Source: Streptomyces actuosus
GTDB lineage: Bacteria; Actinomycetota; Actinomycetes; Streptomycetales; Streptomycetaceae
Length of the DNA: 64,000 nt
Reading direction: 5' to 3'
Assembly: GCF_016921115.1 (NCBI RefSeq)
Contig: NZ_JAFFZS010000005.1
Coordinates: 1-64,000 of the forward strand
Part shown: positions 56,534-64,000 of the stretch, in pieces
Position numbering within the stretch: position 1 is the first letter of the stretch
How the letters are laid out: every line of letters begins with the position of its first letter
The notes under the pieces: generated by a model
Told to the model about the DNA's origin: nothing
Databases searched by the model: none
What the model saw: the letters and a program-made list of their open reading frames with translations, nothing else
Made by a program: the position numbers and the translations under genes

Positions 56534-57325
56534 ATGACGACGCCATCACTCAGACCTGCCCTGCTCACGGCAGCCGGCCTCTGCCTGGCCGCCCTGACCG
56601 CCTGCACGCCCAGCAGCCACGCGGACGCCGGGGCCGGTCGGACGGCCTCCACCACCGCGTCCCCGTCGTCCGGCACGACCACGACGGACGGTGCGACCGG
56701 GACGCCGTCGCCGACCGGCTCCGCGACGCCCGGCTCGCCGTCCCCCGCGTCGTCGTCCTCCACCCCCGGCCGCTCCACCCCGGCCACCTCGGCGACGCCC
56801 GGCCCCGCGAAGGCCACACCGGCGCCCCGCCCCTTCTGGCCGCGCGCCACCTTCGGCGGCCTCACCTTCCAGATCCCGCCGAGCTGGGCGGTGAACCGGG
56901 AGAGCGACCAGTACGCCTGCGTCGAACCGGTGCGGCACGTCGGGCTGCCCCGGATGTTCGGCTGCACCGGGCTCGCGATCAGGGCGGACGGCTTCATCGC
57001 CGGCTACGAGCTGAGCACCTACAAGCCCGGCCAGCCCGGCGGCTGGTACGCGGCCACCGACGTTCAGCCCTGCCCCGTCAGCCCGCGCCTGGCGGACGGC
57101 TCCTTCAACGGCATCAGCAGCGCACACGCCGCGCCCGTCGCCTCCGGCCTGCGCCCGGTGGGCTCCCACAAGGCCTGGTACGACCGCTGGAGCGCGAGCT
57201 GCTGGAACGGCTACCGCTTCTCCCCCCAGGCCTGGTACCTGCCGGTGTCCAAGGTGCTGATCCTGGACTACACCGGACACGCGGAGACGGCCCGCATCCT
57301 GGAGTCGGTGCGGTTCCCGGGCTGA
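56534..57325 (+). CDS. exported lipoprotein with Ser/Thr/Pro-rich linker
   Basis: The 263-aa protein has a lipoprotein signal (LCLAALTAC, Cys about residue 24). A Ser/Thr/Pro/Ala-rich linker of about 75 residues follows, then a globular C-terminal domain (FGGLTFQIPPSWAVNRESDQ onward) with four Cys residues that could pair outside the cell. I do not recognise a family with known function. Its ATG at 56534 follows GGGGGGAA. It stands alone after the str operon terminator. Confidence 0.8.
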   Translation: MTTPSLRPALLTAAGLCLAALTACTPSSHADAGAGRTASTTASPSSGTTTTDGATGTPSPTGSATPGSPSPASSSSTPGRSTPATSATPGPAKATPAPRPFWPRATFGGLTFQIPPSWAVNRESDQYACVEPVRHVGLPRMFGCTGLAIRADGFIAGYELSTYKPGQPGGWYAATDVQPCPVSPRLADGSFNGISSAHAAPVASGLRPVGSHKAWYDRWSASCWNGYRFSPQAWYLPVSKVLILDYTGHAETARILESVRFPG

Positions 57326-57762
57326 GGACGGCCCCTGGCCGCAGGCGGATCCGCCTCCCCTCACCCGGCCGTGGTGTGCACGAGGCCCAGCGCGTCCCGG
57401 TGCACAGGGATCCCCGCGTCGTGCGCGTCCTGGTGCACAGCGGTCCCCGCGTCGTGCGCTGTCCGGGGCGGTGGTTCAGGTGCTTCCCCCGCCCGGTCCA
57501 GGGGCAGGAATGGTCCGTTCGTGCCGGTGCTCCGACCGGGAGGTCCGCCGGAAGCGCGGGGCAACCGGCGTGGACGGGCCCGATCGACGCTCTTTGAGTG
57601 TGGTGTGTCAGGACGTTGGTTCCACGGCGTCAGCGCAGGCGTCCATTCGAGGGCAGCGGTGCGTTCCGGTGTGCCCTGCCGATGGCGCTCCTGGACTCGG
57701 TGGCCGTGCTCACCGGGAGCCCCGGGATCTTGGGGCTCCCGCGTGAGCGGCTGTGCATGGCG
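57326..57762. other. gap with a 28-bp direct repeat
   Basis: 57399-57426 and 57432-57459 are two copies of a 28-bp sequence (26 of 28 identical) containing GTGCACAG and CCCCGCGTCGTGCGC. I see no gene here. Confidence 0.5.
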
Positions 57763-58161
57763 TCAGCGTGCGAACTTTGCGATGGCTGCCGGGGTGACGG
57801 GGGTGAAGAAGTTGACGAGGTTGCCGTCGGGGTCGCGGAACAGCAGCGACCGGTTGCCCCAGGGCATCGTGGTGGGTTCGTTGACGAAGTCGTCGACGAA
57901 GGCGGTCAGGTTCTGGTGAACGCGGTCCACGTCGTCGACGAGGAACTCGGTGATCACGCTGTGGTTGTCCGCCGGGCGGGCAGAGCCCGGAGCGAACAGC
58001 GGGACCGTGCGGGTGCTGCCGATCGCAAGGGTGGCGCCCGCGGTCCTGAGTTCGGCGAAGTCCTCGGTGGCCCACGTCGCCCGCGCCCCTGTGGCTCTCT
58101 CGTAGAACTCGACGAGGCGCGCTACGTCGCCGGTGATGATGCGGATCGAGACGAACTCCAT
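57763..58161 (-). CDS. VOC-family (glyoxalase-like) protein
   Basis: The 132-aa protein has two beta-alpha-beta-beta-beta units of the vicinal-oxygen-chelate fold: VSIRIITGDVARLVEFYERA, then HSVITEFLVDDVDRVHQNL and the closing LLFRDPDGNLVNFFTP. The motif DPDGN before the last strand is typical. It may bind or modify a toxic small molecule. It is divergent from the WYL regulator, which probably controls it. Confidence 0.88.
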   Translation of the reverse strand: MEFVSIRIITGDVARLVEFYERATGARATWATEDFAELRTAGATLAIGSTRTVPLFAPGSARPADNHSVITEFLVDDVDRVHQNLTAFVDDFVNEPTTMPWGNRSLLFRDPDGNLVNFFTPVTPAAIAKFAR

Positions 58162-58254
58162 GGGAGTCTCCTTGGCTGTGCTGGAGGCGTGCACTGCGCA
58201 GGCTAGGAGAAATAGTGGACAGAATCGGTCCTGTATTCGCGTTAGGCTGAGGAT

Positions 58255-59244
58255 ATGGCTCGACCCACCGGCCGCGTGCTGACACTCCTGGAGCTGCTGC
58301 AGTCGGGCGGCACCCGGACGGTGGCCGAACTGGCCGACCGGCTCGGCGTCGAAGGGCGCACCGTGCGGCGGTATGTGGACCAGCTGAACGACCTCGACGT
58401 GCCCGTGGAATCGGTGCGCGGCCGCTACGGCGGGTACCGGCTCGCTCCCGGGTACCGCTTGCCTCCGCTCATGCTCAGCGACGACGAGGCGCTGGCCGTG
58501 CTGCTCGGCCTGGTCGCCGGCCGCCGGGCAGGGCTGACGACGACGCAACACACGGCAGTCGAGACGGCGTTGGCGAAGATCCGGCGGGTGCTGCCCCAGC
58601 ACATCGCCCGCCGGCTCGACACACTCCTGGAGACTCTCGCCTTCACGGATCAGCCGGGCGAGTTCGACCCCCCGGACGCCGGGGTCCTGCTCACCATCGC
58701 CGACGCGGTGCGCCACCGCCGACCGGTCTCGATCCGCTACACCGACCGCGACGGACGGCGCAGCGAACGCACACTGCACGCGTACGGGATCGTCGCCCAT
58801 GCGGGCCGGTGGTACGTCACGGGCAAGGACGCCCGGATCGGCGAGGAGCGAACCTTCCGGCTCGATCGCATCACAGACGCCAGGGCCCTGCCCGGCTCAT
58901 TCGAATCGCCCGTGGGTCCCGCGCCTGCACAGCGCGTGTTGTCAGGATTCGCCACGGCCGAGTACCGGCACGAGGTGACCTTGCGGATCCACGGGACAGT
59001 TGAGCAGATCCGCGCCCACCTTCCCATCAGCGTCGCGAGCCTGGAGGAGCACGAGTCCGCAGCCGGCCAGGACCGCGCGACCGAACGCTGGCTGCGTGTC
59101 GAGCTACGGGCGGAGCGACTCGACTGGTTGCCTCCGGTACTCGCCTCACTCGACCGGCCGTTCGTCATCGAGCGCCCCGATGAACTACGCGACCTCGTCA
59201 TCGCGCTCGCCGATCGCCTCACCTCCTACGCCCGCCAAGCCTGA
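58255..59244 (+). CDS. YafY-like WYL-domain transcriptional regulator
   Basis: The 329-aa protein has an N-terminal HTH_11/DeoR-like winged helix (RVLTLLELLQSGGTRTVAEL, then RTVRRYVDQL), a WYL domain (about 140-215, SIRYTDRDGRRSERTLHAYG, WYVTGKDARIGEERTFRLDR) and a C-terminal WCX extension. Such proteins sense small ligands or nucleic-acid fragments. A TAGGCT -10-like box seven bases before the ATG suggests a leaderless mRNA. The 93-bp divergent gap to the VOC gene holds ACAG-N8-CTGT (58219-58234), a possible operator. Confidence 0.88.
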   Translation: MARPTGRVLTLLELLQSGGTRTVAELADRLGVEGRTVRRYVDQLNDLDVPVESVRGRYGGYRLAPGYRLPPLMLSDDEALAVLLGLVAGRRAGLTTTQHTAVETALAKIRRVLPQHIARRLDTLLETLAFTDQPGEFDPPDAGVLLTIADAVRHRRPVSIRYTDRDGRRSERTLHAYGIVAHAGRWYVTGKDARIGEERTFRLDRITDARALPGSFESPVGPAPAQRVLSGFATAEYRHEVTLRIHGTVEQIRAHLPISVASLEEHESAAGQDRATERWLRVELRAERLDWLPPVLASLDRPFVIERPDELRDLVIALADRLTSYARQA

Positions 59245-59309
59245 CCGCGAGGAGCCAATGCCATGAGACGGCACATCAGGCTGGTGAGCGCCTACGAAGG
59301 GGATGTCGG

Positions 59310-59888
59310 GTGAACGGCAATCCGCTGTACCACTGGATGGCGCTGGCCGCGTCGACGGTGTCCACCCTGCCGGTACCGGCGGCGATGCTGGCAGGGTGGA
59401 TACCGCGATGGATGCGGAACCGGCAGGCCGGGATTCGGCTTCGCGCCTACGGTCTCCTGTGCTGCTACGCGGATCTGGAACGCCGTGTGGCAGCCCGGAT
59501 GGCACGGCGGGCCGTCTACGAGCGGGTCCCCGCGCCCGCTCTCGGGTTCGTCCTGGAAGAGGCGACGCTCCACCGCGGGGTCGGAGGCACAATGGTGCGG
59601 CGACAGCAGTTCGAACACCTGCTGGAGGTGGGGCGGTTGAACAACGTCACACTTCAGGTGACGCCGATGGACGGCGCTGCCCATCCCGGCATGGGCGGCA
59701 GGATCGAAGTGCTGAAGTTCGAGGACGGAACGGCGGTCGGGCGCTCCGACGGCGCCTTCAACGGCCGTCCGACGTCCGACCCTCGCCGGCTTCGAGTCCT
59801 TGAGCTGCGCTATGGCACCATCCGGGCGCAGGTTCTCCCACCGCGGGAGTCGCTGGCGCTGATCGAGCAACTTCTGGGAGAGAGATGA
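59310..59888 (+). pseudogene. DUF5753 (Scr1-like) protein lacking its XRE HTH, fused to unrelated N terminus
   Basis: The 192-aa frame (GTG start, AAGGGGA upstream) carries the DUF5753 domain from about residue 60: RVAARMARRAVYERVPAPAL, FVLEEATLHRGVGGTMVRRQ, VGRSDGAFNGRP and the end ALIEQLLGER. Normal members have about 100 residues of XRE helix-turn-helix and linker before this. Here they are replaced by about 55 residues with a hydrophobic stretch (YHWMALAASTVSTLPVPAAM) and basic tail, like the start of an unrelated small membrane protein. A deletion fusing two genes is the simplest explanation. It is followed by its usual DUF397 partner with an ATGA overlap. Confidence 0.65.
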
Positions 59889-60088
59889 TCCGCACGTCCA
59901 CGACCGGGGGTGTCCCTGAACCGTTCTGGTTCAAGAGCAGTTACAGCAGTGGCCCCGACGGCGACTCCTGCGTCGAGGTCACCACCACCCCGGCCACCGT
60001 CCACGTCCGCGACTCCAAGCAGGGCACCGCCGGTCACCGCCTGGCGCTCACCCCTCACGCCTGGGAGGTGTTCGTCCGTGCCCTTTGA
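59885..60088 (+). CDS. DUF397-domain protein
   Basis: The 67-aa protein is a textbook DUF397: FWFKSSYSSGPDGDSCVEVT, VHVRDSKQGTAGHRLALTPH and WEVFVRAL. DUF397 proteins are small partners of XRE-DUF5753 regulators in Streptomyces (the bldB/whiJ-associated type). Here the partner's HTH is missing but the coupling (ATGA) remains. Confidence 0.92.
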   Translation: MIRTSTTGGVPEPFWFKSSYSSGPDGDSCVEVTTTPATVHVRDSKQGTAGHRLALTPHAWEVFVRAL

Positions 60089-60245
60089 CGACGACGAGCC
60101 CGTATTCCGGCGGAGCCGGTGGGGGACGAACCGCTACGAGTACAACCCGGACAACCCCGTCGGCTGCACGCTGATCGTGCTGACCGTCGTCTTCGTCGCG
60201 GTGATGATGCTGCTCATGGTCAACCACGCGGGCCCGTTCAGCTGA
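60078..60245 (+). CDS. small single-TM membrane protein
   Basis: A 55-aa frame from GTG 60078 overlaps the end of the DUF397 gene by 11 bases. An acidic/aromatic N terminus (VPFDDDEPVFRRSRWGTNRY) precedes one TM helix (CTLIVLTVVFVAVMMLLMV). GGGAGG lies upstream within the DUF397 frame. Function unknown. Confidence 0.65.
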   Translation: MPFDDDEPVFRRSRWGTNRYEYNPDNPVGCTLIVLTVVFVAVMMLLMVNHAGPFS

Positions 60246-60748
60246 GGGGACGGACACCGGCGAGCGGCGGCCGGTGACGAGGCGCGCGGCTGCGGGACGC
60301 ACGGGGCAGCACGAGAGGCCCGGCGGGGGAGGTCACGCCGCAGCCTCGCGGTGCGGTCACGTCAGCACCCGATGGACACAACAGCGTGGCCTGGCACGAG
60401 AGTTGCCATCCTCCGCACCTGTGAAGACACGGTGCCCGTGCACGGCCCCCGAGACCGTTGGCGGCGACCTCATGGTAGGAATGTTCGAGGTTTCGACCAT
60501 GACGGGCAACGCCCTGGCTGATCGCGGTCGGCCGATGGCACGGCGCGGGCGGGGGCGGCCGAAGACCGAGGCCGTGCAACTGCATCCACACGGATGCAGT
60601 TGAACCACCTGCCCGCGGAACCGTGCTGCGGCAGGACGCCGGATCCCGCTGCCCTCGAGGACGAACTGGGAGAACTCGGCACCATGGCGTACGACACGTT
60701 CACCGCGTCCCACGGCTGCTCGGTCACGGCCGGTTCAGGAGCGCGGTG
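60246..60748. other. gap with a perfect 11-bp inverted repeat
   Basis: The repeat CAACTGCATCC / complement (60577-60587, 60592-60602, loop ACAC) is the only structure that stands out; it may be a terminator or operator. I see no convincing gene. Confidence 0.5.
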
Positions 60749-61429
60749 GTGACGATGCGGAAGAGCATGGTGGCCGTCGTTCTGCCCTTGCTGCTGGCCG
60801 CGACGGGGTGCGACTCGGGTGACGGGAACCAGCAGGACGACCGGGCCGGTGAAACCTGCACGACGCTGCTCGGCAAGGCCGGGGAGACCTGGGTCAAGGA
60901 GAGCAGCGCCCAGGAAACGGGTCGGGCGGACACCGGGGATCTCCCGTCTGCCAAGGAGCGGTTCTACCAGGACGCTCGGTCGTGGAGCGCCGGCGACGAG
61001 CAGGCGGTGCGTCTCTTCTCCAGGACCGAGGTGTGCCGCGTCGTCCTGAGGCAGCAGAAGCCGCACACGAGCCGCTTGTCTCTCGCCTACGGCGCGTCCA
61101 GCTTTCCCTTCGACTCCCCGTTCGGGGAGAAGAACTCCGTCGAGGTGCCCGAGACCCTCGTTCCGGTCAACTCCGACGTGAAGCTGGTGACACGGCGGCT
61201 GAACGGCTCCATGGCGTACTCCGTCTACGTGAAGTGCCGGGTCCCGGGCGCCCCTGTGGGGCAGGAGGAGGGGGTGCCGCTGGAGGGCTCCCTGACGGAC
61301 ACGCTCGTCGCCGGCGCTGGACGCCTGGAACATCTGACGTACCTGCTGCACTCCGCACGCGTGGTCGCGGACGCGTTCGGCTGCCGGAACGACCCGGTCG
61401 TTCCGGAGGCCCCTCCGGAGAGCACGTGA
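60749..61429 (+). CDS. exported lipoprotein, first of a coupled pair
   Basis: The 226-aa protein (GTG 60749, with AGGAG seven bases upstream; an ATG two codons later is the alternative) has a signal ending LLLAATGC. The mature region has Cys pairs (ETCTTLLG, EVCRVVL, VKCRVPG) and no known domain. Its TGA overlaps the GTG of the next lipoprotein (GTGA). Paired lipoproteins of this type are common in Streptomyces; function unknown. Confidence 0.75.
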   Translation: MTMRKSMVAVVLPLLLAATGCDSGDGNQQDDRAGETCTTLLGKAGETWVKESSAQETGRADTGDLPSAKERFYQDARSWSAGDEQAVRLFSRTEVCRVVLRQQKPHTSRLSLAYGASSFPFDSPFGEKNSVEVPETLVPVNSDVKLVTRRLNGSMAYSVYVKCRVPGAPVGQEEGVPLEGSLTDTLVAGAGRLEHLTYLLHSARVVADAFGCRNDPVVPEAPPEST

Positions 61430-61900
61430 CCAGGACGCCTGCACGGATCGCTGCGGTGGCACTGTCCCTCCTCGGCGCGCTCACTGCCGGATGCTCGGCC
61501 GAAGGGCGGGAGTACACGCTTCCGGCAGGCGTGCGCGGGGTGCCCGTGGGGGAGGAGACAGGTTCCCTCTGCCCGCGGGGAAGACGTTCGCTCAGAACCT
61601 GAGCGAGGTGAGCAGCAGGGGCAATCCTGATCACGACTGTGCGCTACTGGTGGACGGGGAGCTTGCCATGTCGACGACGGTCGCCGAAGCGGACGATGGG
61701 ATCGACCCCATGCGCTCCTCGGCCGCGTCGTTCTTCACCCATCGCGAGAAGATGGCCGGGCTGTCCTTCGACGGCTCCGGCGCCCTGGGCGGCGAGATCG
61801 CGATGATCACGGCGAAGTGCAACGCTCCGCGGAGTCCCTACCTGTACGTCGAGGTGAATCTCGTCGGCGCCGGGAGCGGACTCGATCACTATGGGGAAAG
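61426..61900 (+). pseudogene. frameshifted second lipoprotein of the pair
   Basis: The first frame from GTG 61426 gives a good lipoprotein signal (SLLGALTAGC) and the start of a mature domain, then hits a stop at 61602. The homologous-looking continuation (NLSEVSSRGNPDHDCALLVD, then MAGLSFDGSGALGGEIAMIT and YLYVEVNLVG) is in another frame, so a frameshift lies at about 61545-61570. The 3' end also seems to be lost near 61900, where the upstream region of the PucR gene begins. A sequencing error could explain the frameshift but not the lost end. Confidence 0.6.
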
Positions 61901-62010
61901 TCCTAGCAGCGCGTGTCACACCCTTTCCGCGCCGGACAGCTTTTTGTATGTTTGTCCTGTCAATGATCGGGTTCGACCGCGTGCCGCAGGCAGGCCGCGG
62001 GGCAGGACGG

Positions 62011-63666
62011 GTGCTCAGCGTGGAAGAGACGGTGCCCGCCGGAGCGGGCCTGCGGCAGGTGTTGCTGGCACTGGGGGAGCCGGTCATCGACCTCGTGGCC
62101 GCGCCCGCCGGACTGGACGTCGAGATCACCGACGTGGCGATCCTGGACGCCGACGAGGAACCGGAGGCGTACCACGCCGACCTGGTGCTGCTCATCGGTG
62201 CGCGCGGACGCAGGGCGGCCCGGCTCGCGTGGGCCGCCGGCCGCCGGGGTGCGGCGGCCGTGGCGCTCAAGGTGGAGGCCGGCGACGACCGGCAGGCGCT
62301 GAAGGAGCTGGCGGAGGGCACCGGAACCGTCGTGCTCGGTGTCCGGCCGGAGGTGCGCTGGAGCAGGCTCGACGCGCAGGTCAGGGAGGTGCTCGCGGAC
62401 GCCCGCTGGGCCGGGCCGGCGTCGGCGTCCGAGCAGCCCGCCGACCTGTTCGCGCTGGCCGAGACGGTCGCCGCGCTCACCGGCGGCATCGTCAGCATCG
62501 AGGACAGCGCCAACCGCGTCCTGGCGTACTCCCGCTCCGACGACGACGTCGACGAACTGCGGCGCCGTTCCATCCTCGGCCGGGAGGGCCCCGCCCACTT
62601 CCTCGCGCTGCTGCGGCAGTGGGGCGTGTACGAGCGGCTGCGGGCCGGCGAAGAGGTGGTGCACGTCGAGGAGCGGCCGGAACGCGGGATCAGGCGGCGG
62701 CTGGCCATCGGCATCCGCGTCGACGAGCAGACGCTGGGCTCGATCTGGGTCCAGCAGGGCCGGGAGGAACTCTCCGACAACGCCGAGAGCGCCCTGATCG
62801 GCGCCGCTCGCACCGCGGCCCTGCTCCTCGTGCGCAACCGCACGGGCGCGCCCACCGACCTGCGGCTGGAGGACGCCCTGCTCAGCAGGATGCTGGAGGG
62901 CCACATCGACCCGCGCACCTTCGCCGCCCGCATCGGGGCCGACCTGGGCAAGCCCGCCGCCGTCGTGGGCTTCGCCCTGCGCGACACCACGACCGGCGGC
63001 GAAGCCGGGCGGCCGGCCTTCGAACTGCGCCGGGCGGACCTGACCAACCTGGTCTCGGTGCACGCCGCCGCGTTCCGGCGCCGCTCCCTGGTGGCCGGGG
63101 CGGGCACCCGCGTGTACATGCTGCTCCCCGGTCTGCAGGAACGTTCCGGCGCGGGGGCCGTCGCCGCGCTGGCGCAGGACATCGTCCGCACCGCGGGCCA
63201 GCGGCTGCAACTGGACGTGTACGCCGCCGTCGGCTCGGTGGTCGAGGGGCTGGACATCATCGCCGAGTCCAAGGCCGAGGCCGACCGGGTGCTCGACATC
63301 ATCGCCGCAGGCGGTGAGCGGCGCGTCGCCACCATCGACGACGTCCGCTCCGAGGTCCTGGTCGGCGACACCCTCGCCCTGCTGGAACGGCACCCGCGGC
63401 TGCGCGACCCGCGGATCAGCGCCCTCCTCACCTACGACCAGGAGCACGAGACCGGGCTGGTGACGTCGGTCCTGGCCTACCTCGCCGCGCAGAGCAACAT
63501 GCGCGCCGCGGCCCGGCTGCTGCACGTGCACACCAACACCCTCCGCTACCGGCTCAAGCGGGCCGAGGCCGTCAGCGGGATCGACCTGAACGACCCGCAC
63601 CAGTGCCTGTTCTCGCACCTCCAACTGCTGCTGGAGACCGGCGCGATGCCGGTGCCGCACACGTAG
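62011..63666 (+). CDS. PucR-family transcriptional regulator
   Basis: The 551-aa protein has an N-terminal PucR-type sensory region (about 1-150), a GAF-like middle (IVSIEDSANRVLAYS onward) and a GGDEF-like degenerate segment. The C-terminal PucR HTH_30 domain reads LAYLAAQSNMRAAARLLHVH, TNTLRYRLKRAE. Such regulators act on purine, amino-acid or secondary-metabolism genes. The start is uncertain: GTG 62011 is used here, GTG 62020 has a better spaced AGGACGG, and ATG 61963 is possible. An AT-rich stretch with GGACA/TGTCC arms (about 61935-61960) may be its promoter/operator. Confidence 0.85.
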   Translation: MLSVEETVPAGAGLRQVLLALGEPVIDLVAAPAGLDVEITDVAILDADEEPEAYHADLVLLIGARGRRAARLAWAAGRRGAAAVALKVEAGDDRQALKELAEGTGTVVLGVRPEVRWSRLDAQVREVLADARWAGPASASEQPADLFALAETVAALTGGIVSIEDSANRVLAYSRSDDDVDELRRRSILGREGPAHFLALLRQWGVYERLRAGEEVVHVEERPERGIRRRLAIGIRVDEQTLGSIWVQQGREELSDNAESALIGAARTAALLLVRNRTGAPTDLRLEDALLSRMLEGHIDPRTFAARIGADLGKPAAVVGFALRDTTTGGEAGRPAFELRRADLTNLVSVHAAAFRRRSLVAGAGTRVYMLLPGLQERSGAGAVAALAQDIVRTAGQRLQLDVYAAVGSVVEGLDIIAESKAEADRVLDIIAAGGERRVATIDDVRSEVLVGDTLALLERHPRLRDPRISALLTYDQEHETGLVTSVLAYLAAQSNMRAAARLLHVHTNTLRYRLKRAEAVSGIDLNDPHQCLFSHLQLLLETGAMPVPHT

Positions 63667-64000
63667 CCGAACCCGTGGCACGGGCACCGGGGGCCTCGCC
63701 CGGTTCGGCCGGCCCGGTGCGCAGGGCGATCCCCGCGGAGGGACTGTCCGAAGGCTCCCCGGGAGCTGCGCCGATGGTGTCGGCGGGGAGGACGAGGGGA
63801 CCGGACGCGAGGTCGCCGACCGTGCCAGTAGGTTCCCTCTGTTCGTGCCCGCACCCGGGCGGGGCACGAGGCGGATCCGTGTTCTCCCTGCCGGCGTGAG
63901 CCGCGCTGTCCGCGCGGGCCCGCGCGTCAGGCGCGTGACAGGCGGGCCAGGCGCCGGTCACCACCGCCGATCTGTACCCGCACGGCGTGGCGTCCAGGAA
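63667..64000. other. gap at the right edge, no gene seen
   Basis: GC-rich sequence after the PucR gene. Open frames on both strands lack start signals and recognisable products. Confidence 0.45.

Overview
This is high-GC actinobacterial DNA, almost certainly a Streptomyces chromosome. It carries the rpmG / MaoC pair / murB / aspC / tRNA-Trp / secE-nusG / rplKA / rplJL / rpoBC / rpsL-rpsG-fusA-tuf block in the Streptomyces order, with GTG and TTG starts and the acidic N-terminal extension on NusG that is typical of the genus. All calls come from reading the sequence; no database search was run.

Region 1 (1-13.8 kb) is an integrated actinomycete conjugative element (AICE, pSAM2/SLP1-like). Leftward genes: integrase, excisionase, an SF3/D5-type helicase, a small zinc-site protein, a prim-pol and a small C5 methyltransferase. 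A divergent HNH endonuclease with a zinc ribbon follows. Next is a leftward transfer operon: a two-TM Spd-like protein, the FtsK-like DNA pump Tra, several small conserved proteins, SpdB and a DUF6284-like protein. The control end holds an XRE-TPR regulator and a GntR-Nudix fusion that looks like KorSA and Pif of pSAM2 joined together. Two perfect palindromes overlap the presumed tra promoter and a third, near-perfect one lies in front of the GntR-Nudix gene. A 3' fragment of tRNA-Tyr (13769-13820) marks the right attachment site. The integrase lacks its C-terminal catalytic part, so the element is probably stranded.

Region 2 (14-35 kb) is ordinary chromosome: a SpoIIE phosphatase, an SDR protein, a deaminase-like protein, tRNA-Thr and tRNA-Met, rpmG, a HadA/HadB-like hydratase pair, a TetR/MFS pair sharing an operator, murB, a DsbA-like lipoprotein, adenosine deaminase, aspC, tRNA-Trp, secE-nusG and ribosomal protein genes. 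Region 3 (35-43 kb) is rpoB-rpoC. RpoB has Asn instead of Ser at the classical rifampicin position 531 (E. coli numbering).

Region 4 (43.1-51.5 kb), between rpoC and rpsL, is the most unusual part. It is a leftward set of overlapping genes: a class III nucleotide cyclase homologue, an NTPase-like protein with a helical tail, an SPFH-like coiled-coil protein, a Pycsar-effector-like membrane protein and an M48 protease. A CRP-family regulator lies upstream. The cyclase C terminus and the NTPase N terminus share a Gly/Asn/Gln-rich motif of about 25 residues, the arrangement seen in amyloid-signalling receptor/effector pairs. I propose a cyclic-nucleotide conflict or defence module.

Region 5 (51.5-56.3 kb) is the rpsL-rpsG-fusA-tuf operon with its promoter and terminator. 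Region 6 (56.3-64 kb) holds lipoproteins, a divergent VOC/WYL-regulator pair, a decayed DUF5753 gene with an intact DUF397 partner, a lipoprotein pair whose second member is frameshifted, and a PucR-type regulator.
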